Source of the DNA: Coriobacteriaceae bacterium
GTDB lineage: Bacteria; Actinomycetota; Coriobacteriia; Coriobacteriales; Coriobacteriaceae
NCBI GenBank assembly: GCA_902362275.1
Contig: CABIWB010000007.1
Location: 1 to 64,000, forward strand
Length of the DNA stretch: 64,000 bases
Reading direction: 5' to 3'
Below are positions 10,809 through 19,015 of this stretch, in pieces. The notes under the pieces are model-generated. The model saw only the letters and a list, made by a program, of their open reading frames with translations. It searched no databases and was not told the DNA's origin. The number at the start of each line of letters is the position of its first letter. Position 1 is the first letter of the stretch. The position numbers and the translations under genes were made by a program.

Positions 10809-11165
10809 TCAGTCATAATAATCCAACCGATTCTCAAGCTCTTTTTCGAGCAAGGCAATCCTTTGTGTAAGGCTTTTGATTGCCAAAACATGACGGCTCA
10901 CCGCAACGCTAAGGGATAGAGAGATTGCAAGCAACAGCACAATTGCACCCAGGAAGAGGAAATTGGCCGGGTTAACAAACCCAATAGCCGTGGAGCAATA
11001 AAAAATAAGCTGAGGGAATAAATCACAAAGCAAGGCCGCCATGCACATTAAAATCCAAAGCAAAGAATACTTAAGAAGCATCTTTCCTTTGGATACGAGT
11101 CGAAGAACATAAACGAGGAACCCACCAAAAAAGATGGCTGCCCCAATCCTTAGAAAAAAATTCAT
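10809..11165 (-). CDS. DUF2304 family membrane protein
   Basis: A 118-residue protein with three hydrophobic segments (about residues 5-25, 32-52 and 65-90) and a charged, coiled-coil-like C-terminus (SLTQRIALLEKELENRLDYY). Size, topology and a start that overlaps the preceding GT2 stop (TAATG) match DUF2304 proteins, which usually partner polyprenol-phosphate sugar synthases. It may anchor that enzyme to the membrane or help flip its product. Confidence 0.8.
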   Translation of the reverse strand: MNFFLRIGAAIFFGGFLVYVLRLVSKGKMLLKYSLLWILMCMAALLCDLFPQLIFYCSTAIGFVNPANFLFLGAIVLLLAISLSLSVAVSRHVLAIKSLTQRIALLEKELENRLDYYD

Positions 11166-11911
11166 TATTGGTCTCCCCTATGGATCCAACACACAAGGAC
11201 AATAGCAAGCGTAACTTTAATCATGTAGTAGACGGAAGAGAGGACCCCAATGGATGAACGCCCGCCCTGGCGCTCATTCATCTTTACAGGTGCCTCCATA
11301 ACGGGGAGACCAAGCTTCATAGCCAAAGCTATCGATTCCGGCTCCGGATAATCATCAGGATAGCTCTTGCAGAATAAGTCGATGGCGTCTTTATTGCAGG
11401 CTCTAAAGCCAGAAGTGGGATCGGTGACCGCCTTACCTGTAAGCAACTTAAGCAAAAAAGAGAGCCACCTGATTCCAACACGACGCATAAAGGTTGATTG
11501 GAAACCGTCGGTCTCGACCAAGAATCGAGAGCCTATCGCCAGACTCGCCCCACCCTCAATCAGCTTAACAAGCTCAGGTATATAAGAAGGATCATGTTGG
11601 CCATCGCCGTCAACCTGAATGTCAATATCATAGCCAAATCTCTGAGCATACTTATGCCCCGCCTGGACCGCCCCACCGATACCAAGGTTCTGTGGGAGAT
11701 CCAATATGTTGACATCATGCTCTCGGCAAAGCCTAAGTGTCCCATCCTGTGAACCGTCGTTAATTACGACATAGTCATATCCAGCAGCCTTAATAGAAGC
11801 AACGGTATTGAGAATGCATTCCTGCTCGTTATAGGCGGGAATAATTACCAGAACACGCGGATATCCTTTTGAATCTTTTGTTAAAGCAAATGACAATCGA
11901 GTTTCATCCAT
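11165..11911 (-). CDS. polyprenyl-phosphate glycosyltransferase (DPM1/DPG-synthase-like GT2)
   Basis: A 248-residue GT2 enzyme: VLVIIPAYNEQECI near the start, VINDGSQDGTL, DLPQNLGIGGAVQAGHKYA, DIQVDGDGQHDP (the DxD-type metal site), and TSGFRACNKDAIDLF. This pattern fits dolichol-phosphate-mannose synthase-like enzymes that load a sugar on a polyprenyl phosphate, giving a donor for extracytoplasmic GT-C transferases. The ATG at 11909-11911 is chosen because the domain begins soon after; its ribosome site is weak, and a GTG at 11974 gives a longer, less likely N-terminus. The stop overlaps the DUF2304 start. Confidence 0.85.
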   Translation of the reverse strand: MDETRLSFALTKDSKGYPRVLVIIPAYNEQECILNTVASIKAAGYDYVVINDGSQDGTLRLCREHDVNILDLPQNLGIGGAVQAGHKYAQRFGYDIDIQVDGDGQHDPSYIPELVKLIEGGASLAIGSRFLVETDGFQSTFMRRVGIRWLSFLLKLLTGKAVTDPTSGFRACNKDAIDLFCKSYPDDYPEPESIALAMKLGLPVMEAPVKMNERQGGRSSIGVLSSVYYMIKVTLAIVLVCWIHRGDQ

Positions 11912-12515
11912 TCCAAATAATAGTTGGCCCTTAGCGACGCTCGAAGAAAGTGCGGCCCTTACAGTCCAACGCACTGTCTAGTAATGAATAAAGTTTACAG
12001 CATCCGGACTAACCATCGCGAAGTTACATCTCAAGCTTGGATATTTAGTTTGCACGGCTGGCATACAGCTGACGTTCACCTGGAGCCCCCATCCGCCATC
12101 GCGAGATACAAATCCGCTGTGGCTCTCGCCCAATTGCGCGGTGCATAAGACTTCGACGTCATTCTAATCGGACAAATCTGCTCCAACTATCCCCCCATCC
12201 CAACGATAGCCCTAATCTTTGGCACTAGCTTAAAGAAACGCGGTCTGGGTTGATACAGGCGAGGCCAACATACGGCAGCGACGCGACGCCGGACGCCAGC
12301 AATAAATAGGCGCCGAGACCCATGTCGGCCCCAAAGCCAGGCGCAATAGCAGCGGCGTGCTTCTTGATATTCAGCGGTGCTCAAGCGAGCAAATATTCAT
12401 GAAATAGGAGGAATCGACAATACCAAAATCGGCACTTATATCCAACTTCACGCAAAAGCCGAACAAAAGCCCTTGATTATCAACTTCATCCGAACAAAAG
12501 CCAGCCAAGTATCAC
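11912..12515. other. gene-poor gap between GT2 and GT4
   Basis: I see no intact gene. On the minus strand 12187-12384 encodes an Arg-rich peptide (YCAWLWGRHGSRRLFIAG, then PRFFKLVPKIRAIVG) without a credible start; it could be the decayed tail of a glycosyltransferase. The middle is GC-rich, its flanks AT-rich, which suggests replacement of an older gene. Confidence 0.35.
12187..12384 (-). pseudogene. possible C-terminal fragment of a lost glycan gene
   Basis: The open frame of about 65 codons has no ribosome site and starts directly after an in-frame stop. Its end (FFKLVPKIRAIVG) looks like a cytoplasmic glycosyltransferase tail, but this is only an impression. Confidence 0.25.
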
Positions 12516-13661
12516 TTAGCAAATACAAAACGCCTTCTCGACATCCATAGCAGTGGCATCCCAGTTATATCGACTTTCAACAAGCGCCCTAGAGTTTCGA
12601 GACTGAAGAGAAAGCAGCTCTCGATCATCAAAAAGCCTGCATAATGCCGAAACCACCTCATCAGATGCCATGGACCGAATTATTGTGCCGTAGCTATCAT
12701 CTAAGATAAGCTCGCGTGCCCCGCCCACATCTGTTACCACTGCAGGCGTTCCGCAGGCTGAAGCTTCAAGAAGTACCGTTGAAAAGCCTTCGGAACGAGT
12801 TGGAAGACAAAGCACATCTGCTTGCTGAAGTAAGGAAGAAATATCCTCTGTGTTACATCTCCCAAGCCAAAACAAGTTAGACGAACAGGCTTCCTTGACC
12901 TCATTAGCCAGCGGACCATCCCCTGCAAGAACAAAACAAATATCACGCTTGGTAATATCTTTTGTGCGAGCCGCCTCAATAATTGAATTAATTCCCTTTT
13001 CAGGAATAAGCCGCCCGACAAAGGCTACAACCAAAGATGACTGAGGGATACCTAATTCAGATCGGAAATCTCTCCCCGAAGAAATACTCCTATAGAATGA
13101 GGCATTGATTGAGTTTGAAATAACGCCCTTTGCAGTGATATTAAAGTGCTGAAGCCATTCAACACTTTTAGAAGAAATCCCATAGAAATCAGGGTCAAAC
13201 GTCTTTACGCGATCCGTAGTCCAATCCTCATATCGGCGCACAAAAAAATCAAGGAGTGGCTGATTGAAGGAAAGATACGCTGAGCCGTGGTCGAGAACAA
13301 CAGCCTTAGCACTATGATCCGCAGCAAACTTCAGCCCTTCGAGCGAGAGAGGGAAAAGTCTCGTGTTTATCAGAACACCATTCCACTCATAATCATCAAG
13401 GGTTTGCAGGAGTCGGTAATAATCACTGGTTTTTTTGGGAAGAGGAAGTCTTCCATCAAGTAACGGAATGCAAGGAAGACGAATTACCTCCAGGCCGTTT
13501 TCGACTGAATGACCGACTCCCACGCGCATCGAATCATTAGTAACGATAACCACCCTATCGCCGCGTGCAGTCAAGGCGTGAGCGAGACCATCGACAAAAT
13601 TACCAATTCCACTAAGTTGCGGGTGATAATGGTGAGTGAAAATACAAATAGAGGAGCTCAT
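12516..13661 (-). CDS. family 4 glycosyltransferase (GT-B)
   Basis: A 381-residue retaining glycosyltransferase. The N-terminal acceptor half starts ICIFTHHYHPQLSGIGNFV; the donor half carries VAFVGRLIPEKGINSIIEAA and the EX7E motif in SEGFSTVLLEASACGTPAVV, then TDVGGARELI. It acts at the cytoplasmic face on a nucleotide-sugar donor that cannot be predicted. The ATG at 13659-13661 has GAGG 9 nt upstream; the preceding GTG codon is an alternative. It follows licD by 33 bp on the same strand and belongs to the operon running from 16.8 kb. Confidence 0.88.
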   Translation of the reverse strand: MSSSICIFTHHYHPQLSGIGNFVDGLAHALTARGDRVVIVTNDSMRVGVGHSVENGLEVIRLPCIPLLDGRLPLPKKTSDYYRLLQTLDDYEWNGVLINTRLFPLSLEGLKFAADHSAKAVVLDHGSAYLSFNQPLLDFFVRRYEDWTTDRVKTFDPDFYGISSKSVEWLQHFNITAKGVISNSINASFYRSISSGRDFRSELGIPQSSLVVAFVGRLIPEKGINSIIEAARTKDITKRDICFVLAGDGPLANEVKEACSSNLFWLGRCNTEDISSLLQQADVLCLPTRSEGFSTVLLEASACGTPAVVTDVGGARELILDDSYGTIIRSMASDEVVSALCRLFDDRELLSLQSRNSRALVESRYNWDATAMDVEKAFCIC

Positions 13662-13694
13662 CACATAACCTCATCTGATATAGATGTCATATCC

Positions 13695-14555
13695 TTAATT
13701 CTGTGCCGTCCAGACTTCCCCATCTCCAAAGTCGAGCAAGAGCGGAAGATGGGTATGTCGATTATCCTGTGACGGTTTTTTTTTCCAATCGCCATACATC
13801 GTTGTAAGATATTTATCCGTCATACGAGGAACAGGGAATTCACTGCCTTCGAAAACCGCACTGCTCAGAGGGAAAATCTCTGAAATAGGCACTGGCGCCA
13901 TATTCGGCCAGCTTAACGTCAGACAGTAATCAGAGACCTCACCCGTATTTGAGTCGGCAATACAGGAATCGAACAAATCCTGGTAAGAGCATGCGCCTCG
14001 AGAAACCAGTTGTTCCACCACGTGCATAGCAGAACAACCAATTTGCTCGAGTTGACCAAGGAACCCTTTATGAGGGACAACAATGGAAGAAGAATGATAT
14101 AAATAGGCTCTTTTCTGTGCAATTGATGCAGTTCGGACTTGCTTTGCACGAAGGCGTTTATCTGTATAGAGCTGGTCATATGGAAAGATGTCGACAAAAA
14201 TGCCCATCGAACTGGAAGCCTCTCGAGCCTCTTGATTCTCGAAGCGAGTTCCATCGCGATACACCTTAGCAAACATCGCAGCATAGCCAGTAGTATTCCG
14301 CGATGTATGGAGCGAATATCCTTCCGGTAACCCACCCTCGGCTAAAGAGCAAAAGCGGTCATAATCTGAACGCATCATTCCGATATCTATATCATCATCC
14401 CAAGGGATAAACCCCCTATGACGCATTGCTCCTAAACATGTTCCACCGTCAAGCCACCACCTGATGCCGTGCTTAGAGCAGAATGCGGCGACAACCTGAA
14501 GGATATCCAATTCAGTGTTTTGAAGCTTTAATAGCGCGTGAGCTTTAGACATCAT
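13695..14555 (-). CDS. licD: LicD family phosphotransferase (phosphocholine transfer to surface glycan)
   Basis: A 286-residue protein with the LicD core near residues 28-55: IRWWLDGGTCLGAMRH, then GFIPWDDDIDIGM with its run of metal-binding aspartates. LicD proteins move phosphocholine (or ribitol/glycerol phosphate) from a CDP-alcohol to a sugar. The presence of licC-licA and licB at 21.4-24.1 kb makes CDP-choline the likely donor. The ATG pair at 14550-14555 lies 4 bp after the flippase stop, so the two are coupled. The coding strand has an A9 run at 13776-13784, near the C-terminus, which could slip. Confidence 0.85.
   Translation of the reverse strand: MMSKAHALLKLQNTELDILQVVAAFCSKHGIRWWLDGGTCLGAMRHRGFIPWDDDIDIGMMRSDYDRFCSLAEGGLPEGYSLHTSRNTTGYAAMFAKVYRDGTRFENQEAREASSSMGIFVDIFPYDQLYTDKRLRAKQVRTASIAQKRAYLYHSSSIVVPHKGFLGQLEQIGCSAMHVVEQLVSRGACSYQDLFDSCIADSNTGEVSDYCLTLSWPNMAPVPISEIFPLSSAVFEGSEFPVPRMTDKYLTTMYGDWKKKPSQDNRHTHLPLLLDFGDGEVWTAQN
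13776..13784. repeat. nine-base A/T homopolymer inside licD
   Basis: T9 on the plus strand (A9 in the coding strand), in the codons for DWKKKP about 27 residues before the stop. A one-base slip would replace the LicD tail. It is a candidate contingency site. Confidence 0.6.
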
Positions 14556-14559
14556 CGGC

Positions 14560-15804
14560 CTATCTCTTTTCCCTGAACCATTGTTGCGTCTGTTTCCCCA
14601 AAACAGAAGACTGATAAATAAGGCAAATGGCATTGGATATAAGCGCCGATACAGTAGGGCCATTTAAGCCAAACAGCATTTGCGCAGGAGCCATAACAGC
14701 GACAGCACTAATTAAGGACAGCATGCTGCCAACAAATACCCCTCGGTAATTATCAAGAGAAACCAGCAAATCGTTGACAAACCAAGCGATGCCAGTCAAA
14801 AAGGCACAAGCCAACATAGGCTGAAGGAGATCGGTATGTTTAGCTATTCCAGCGCCATAAAACAGTGACAGCAATAATTTACCGAAAAAGAAAAGGGCAA
14901 CTGAAGATATGACACCAACAAAAAAGATGCCAGCAAGTATTTTACCTATGAGCGAAAAAAAGGACTTTTCTCTAGAATGGTAACGCTCTACTAGATAACC
15001 TAATAAAGGATTATAAATATAGGTCGCACCCATTTGGATAATTGCCACAGGTGCAGCAACTGATGCATAAATACCCAGAGCAGAATCTCCGAATGAATAA
15101 GATAAATACTGCCTGGGAATATTCGGCGCCGCAGAAGCAGCAATGCCGCCCAGAACGATGGGCAAACAGCTACATAGGAAGGCTCTGACCTTCGCTCGGC
15201 TAATTCCAAGATTGATTGCAGAAATCCGATTTGATCTTGGATAATCGTAAATAACTCCGATGCCTATTGTCACTACCGTCATAAGCAACAGTGCACCTTC
15301 GAGGCTATTAAAAAATCCAAAGACAAGAATGAATGAAAGGAGAGAGCCGATGCCCTGCATTATGAGGGATTTCCCAATATAGTCCATCCTATGACCAACC
15401 TGATCATTAGCATGTATGACATCAATGACTAAGCCAGCGGTTTTATAGAGAGCATACAGAAGAATAGCGGGCACCGTACCAATACGACACGTTGCAATGG
15501 AATAGACGGCTAACATTGCAAACGCTATAAACGTAGTAAAGAAACGAAAAGTCAGGTATTCACCAGCAGAGTTTTTCCTTTCAACATCTGCAATTTGCAC
15601 CGTGTACATCCTGTATTGGGCTAATTGAGAAAACATGTTGAAAATAGACATAGCCAGCGAATAAATGCCTGCAGCACTATATCCATCAGACAGCCGAACG
15701 ACCAAAATGGTGATAAGCCACTGACAGCCTAAATTAGTCAACGAACCGACGGTATTCCAGAACATATTATGTTTAATCGAAAGAGTCTTCTCTGTGGCCT
15801 TCAC
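14560..15804 (-). CDS. polysaccharide flippase (Wzx / MATE-like)
   Basis: A 414-residue protein with about twelve hydrophobic segments, starting KHNMFWNTVGSLTNLGCQW, an N-terminus typical of polysaccharide transport proteins of the MOP superfamily. It should flip lipid-linked repeat units to the outer face of the membrane. The start is a GTG at 15802-15804 with AAGGGAG about 8-10 nt upstream. It lies between a GT2 and licD on the same strand, with short gaps. Confidence 0.88.
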   Translation of the reverse strand: MKATEKTLSIKHNMFWNTVGSLTNLGCQWLITILVVRLSDGYSAAGIYSLAMSIFNMFSQLAQYRMYTVQIADVERKNSAGEYLTFRFFTTFIAFAMLAVYSIATCRIGTVPAILLYALYKTAGLVIDVIHANDQVGHRMDYIGKSLIMQGIGSLLSFILVFGFFNSLEGALLLMTVVTIGIGVIYDYPRSNRISAINLGISRAKVRAFLCSCLPIVLGGIAASAAPNIPRQYLSYSFGDSALGIYASVAAPVAIIQMGATYIYNPLLGYLVERYHSREKSFFSLIGKILAGIFFVGVISSVALFFFGKLLLSLFYGAGIAKHTDLLQPMLACAFLTGIAWFVNDLLVSLDNYRGVFVGSMLSLISAVAVMAPAQMLFGLNGPTVSALISNAICLIYQSSVLGKQTQQWFREKR

Positions 15805-15848
15805 AAATATAGGCTCCCTTCTAAACCTGTCGAAATGAGGATACGGAG

Positions 15849-16796
15849 CTATCTCGCAGCTTTAAGTTCTTTTAAAATCAAAATAAACAGCCAATTCGGC
15901 ACAAGACGTATAATGATATCTGCTTTAGCGATAGACGGGCAAGCTCGTCGGTATTTAAGTAAACCAATTATGGAGCGCCGCTCCCTTGCTTCAGCGAACC
16001 CCAATATTTCCTTTAGATGCGGTGAATCGGGAAATCTATCGGCAAATCGCCTAGCAGTATCAACCCTGTTTTTAACTCTTGTCGAATACCAATCATCTTT
16101 TGAAGAAACACCTGCAAGGAATCCAGTTTCGTTACCACCATGTCGACGATACTTAACCAAAGGAGTCATAGTAAAGCTGCACTTCCCCAGTTCACTGCAA
16201 CCCAATGTCAACCACAAGTCATGTGCAGTCGATTCCGGAAAGGGAATCATCGACTTCGCCGCACTCGCATCTAACATGAGAGCCATACCAATGCCGTAAC
16301 ATACGCTTGCGGCCTGTACAGTAATATCCTCTCCAGAGCACCAATTTACTTCCGGCGAATTAGGATGAGCTTTCCTATAACTCTTTACCAGAATATTTCC
16401 GTTTTCGTCAATTACCGATCTATCACAAACATCTAGAATTGAGCCTTCTTCTAGCATATGGTTGAGCGAAACTTCAACTCTATTAGGCTCCCAAATATCA
16501 TCCTGATCGCAAAGTACTACGTAATCCCCTTCCGCCAAGGAGAGCAGCGCCTCGAACGATTTGACATAACCGAGATTATTATCACCGTGATAATACCGAT
16601 AGGCGTTTTTCGTTATATGCGCTTGGATAAACCGCTCTAATGAATCCGATTCAGGGCAGTCATTTCTAACTAGAAGCGTAAGCGGAAACGTTTGTTTATC
16701 TATCGAATCAAGTTGTTCCGCGAAAAACTTAAGATCGGGTTTATAAGCTGAGAGAAGTACGCATACGCCAATATCATTTCCCATTTCTATTTCCAA
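15849..16796 (-). CDS. family 2 glycosyltransferase
   Basis: A GT2 enzyme of about 315 residues: GVCVLLSAYKPDLKFFAEQL, LLVRNDCPESDS, NLGYVKSFEALL and YVVLCDQDDIWEPNR (the DxD-like metal motif), as in rhamnosyl- or galactosyl-transferases of O-antigen loci. The start is uncertain: an ATG at 16814 has no ribosome site, while GGGAGG lies just before a TTG at 16796 and too far from an ATG at 16784. I favour the TTG. It is the first gene of the run GT2-flippase-licD-GT4. Confidence 0.82.
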   Translation of the reverse strand: MEIEMGNDIGVCVLLSAYKPDLKFFAEQLDSIDKQTFPLTLLVRNDCPESDSLERFIQAHITKNAYRYYHGDNNLGYVKSFEALLSLAEGDYVVLCDQDDIWEPNRVEVSLNHMLEEGSILDVCDRSVIDENGNILVKSYRKAHPNSPEVNWCSGEDITVQAASVCYGIGMALMLDASAAKSMIPFPESTAHDLWLTLGCSELGKCSFTMTPLVKYRRHGGNETGFLAGVSSKDDWYSTRVKNRVDTARRFADRFPDSPHLKEILGFAEARERRSIIGLLKYRRACPSIAKADIIIRLVPNWLFILILKELKAAR

Positions 16797-16903
16797 AAAT
16801 CCTCCCAAATTCATTGCTAAAGATTATCAAAGCACCCTCAGTTAAAAGAAACTCTTTTAAAAATAGAGTATTTATCCCTGTCTCTTAAAACGAGTGCCTA
16901 ATA

Positions 16904-18973
16904 TCAATAAGTAACAACCTTTGTTCCATAAGGAATGTTATCGTAAATCCATTTTGCATTCTGAATCTCAAGACGCACGCATCCGGCAGAGGATGGGACC
17001 CCCATTGTGGGATCCATCACGCGATTGCTGTTAACATAGTAGGGTGAGGAATGGAATAGGTAATCACCATAGAACTGCGTGTAGTAATAGCAAGTATATC
17101 CATGCCCAAAGGAGTATCCCTTTCCGTAGACTTGGTACTCACCTATCACAGTTGGCGTGCTAGCTTTTCCTGTCGAACATACATATCGACGGTTTAAGGA
17201 CCAGTTATTCCAGGATCCAGTGTAAATACTCGTAACGCAACGTGACGTATCCACAAGTATCAGCCAATTTGTATTGCTTGAATAACTTTGAGCTTTAGCA
17301 TCCATATAGTCTGACACCCACGCGCCGTTGGCCATGAAGTAATTCCAGGATCCATCCACAACTCGCCAGCCAGTAGCCATGGCGCCATTAGCGTCAAGCC
17401 AATACCAGGTACCCCCCAGGTTAAGCCACCCTGTTTGCATATAACCAGACGAATTCAAGTAATACCAAGATCCGTTAACGGCAACCCAGCCGGTTTTCAT
17501 AACGTAGGTAGATGGGTCCAAATAGAACCAGGAGCCATCCTTGTACAGCCAGCCAGATCGTGCATAGCCAGCGGTCTCATCAAAGAAGTACCATTTTCCG
17601 TTAACGTTCTTCCATCCAGCGCAGGGGGAGCCATCGGTTGGATCAGCATAGAACTTGCACCCTCCAAGCGTCACAAACCCGTGAGCTTCGGCTAATTCGC
17701 CATCACCGTTTGTTGTAAATAGCTTTCCACTACGCAATGCTCCACACAATGAGCAATCAGAACCAGCAAAAGCCTTAGACGGCTCATCCTGGACCGAGTC
17801 CTGGACATCTACCCATTCACGACAAGCAACAGCGCCTGAAGCTTTTGCATAATAGCTTTTCCCATTTACAGAAAAATGACCTAGCAGCATTTTACCGTCG
17901 GCGGCAGGATCGAGATAATAGTATTGGCTATTGTCCTTCAGCCATCCCGTCTTTACAATGCCCGACGCATGAGAAGGCTCAGCGTAATACCAGTCTCCAT
18001 CGCTCATAAACCAGCCGAGTGACAGCGCTCCCGTTGAAGAAAAATGATATTGATTGGATCCGATGACAAAAAAGCCGGTAGCCATTCTATTGTCATTTGC
18101 GACATCGAGCCAATACCAAACGCCATTCACCAAACGCCAGCCCGATGCAAGTGCGCCGGAACCGTCAGCGTAATACCAGTTCGTCCCATCAAACGCCCAA
18201 CCAACAGCCATTGCGCCGGAATCCGATAAATAGTAACGAGACGAACCGACAGAAACGATTCCTCTAGACATAGCACCATCATTGGCGGGATCAAGCCAAT
18301 ACCAGTCATTGCCAGTTTGAAGCCAGCCGGTTAAGACTTCACCATTGCTACCCCAATACCATAAACCGTTATCAAGGCACCATCCATTAATCAGTCCATA
18401 GGTTCCAAGAAGATAGGGGTGCCCATCAATAACACGTCGACCAGTAGCCATAGAACAGCTGTTAAGAAAGTCAAACCAGTACCATTGGCCTCCAATAAAC
18501 TGCCAGCCACTTGCCAAAGCGCCTGACGGACCCGCGTAATACCACTTATTTTCAGTAAAAATCCAGCCGCAGCTCATTGCGCCGTCACGAGCGGGGTCCA
18601 AGTAGTACAACGAGTCGTCAATATTCTGCATACCGGTCAAACGACAGCCATCTAGATAGTAATACCAGGACAAACCGTTCCATTGCCATCCAGATAGTTT
18701 TTCTGTCATCGACAGGTCTTGACTTTCGACAACCTGTAGGCTCGAATCTTCCGTTGTTTTGCCGGCACAATCACTGGAGTCTTGAGAGCAACCGCCACCG
18801 ACAAATGCTCCCGACCCTCCTGTCGAGTCGCGCTCTACGACACCGTTATCCGCCCCCTCTTCCACGGCATAGGCAGTGCAAGAAAATGCGGGGACGGAAA
18901 CTGAGAGCAAGGCGGAAAATAGCATCAAGCCAATTACTCGCCAACAAATTCGATGTTCAATCCAGACATTCAT
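16904..18973 (-). CDS. secreted L,D-transpeptidase (YkuD) with choline/glucan-binding-type repeats
   Basis: A 689-residue exported protein. A signal peptide (about residues 1-35: VIGLMLFSALLSVSVPAFS) precedes an acidic linker and some 20 copies of the aromatic repeat of the GWxxxxGxWYYxxxxGxMxTGW type (CW_binding/choline-binding). The last ~115 residues are a YkuD L,D-transpeptidase domain: NWLILVDTSRCVTSIY, FHSSPYY and the active-site SSAGCVRL with its catalytic Cys. It should cross-link peptidoglycan stems or attach proteins while docked on wall polymers. The ATG at 18971-18973 has a G-rich site upstream; a TTG at 19015 would precede the signal peptide. It follows the NlpC/P60 protein by 43 bp. 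Confidence 0.9.
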   Translation of the reverse strand: MNVWIEHRICWRVIGLMLFSALLSVSVPAFSCTAYAVEEGADNGVVERDSTGGSGAFVGGGCSQDSSDCAGKTTEDSSLQVVESQDLSMTEKLSGWQWNGLSWYYYLDGCRLTGMQNIDDSLYYLDPARDGAMSCGWIFTENKWYYAGPSGALASGWQFIGGQWYWFDFLNSCSMATGRRVIDGHPYLLGTYGLINGWCLDNGLWYWGSNGEVLTGWLQTGNDWYWLDPANDGAMSRGIVSVGSSRYYLSDSGAMAVGWAFDGTNWYYADGSGALASGWRLVNGVWYWLDVANDNRMATGFFVIGSNQYHFSSTGALSLGWFMSDGDWYYAEPSHASGIVKTGWLKDNSQYYYLDPAADGKMLLGHFSVNGKSYYAKASGAVACREWVDVQDSVQDEPSKAFAGSDCSLCGALRSGKLFTTNGDGELAEAHGFVTLGGCKFYADPTDGSPCAGWKNVNGKWYFFDETAGYARSGWLYKDGSWFYLDPSTYVMKTGWVAVNGSWYYLNSSGYMQTGWLNLGGTWYWLDANGAMATGWRVVDGSWNYFMANGAWVSDYMDAKAQSYSSNTNWLILVDTSRCVTSIYTGSWNNWSLNRRYVCSTGKASTPTVIGEYQVYGKGYSFGHGYTCYYYTQFYGDYLFHSSPYYVNSNRVMDPTMGVPSSAGCVRLEIQNAKWIYDNIPYGTKVVTY

Positions 18974-19015
18974 TCCAGGCCCCCAACCGATATCGACCGG
19001 CTTGCAGCAAATCAA

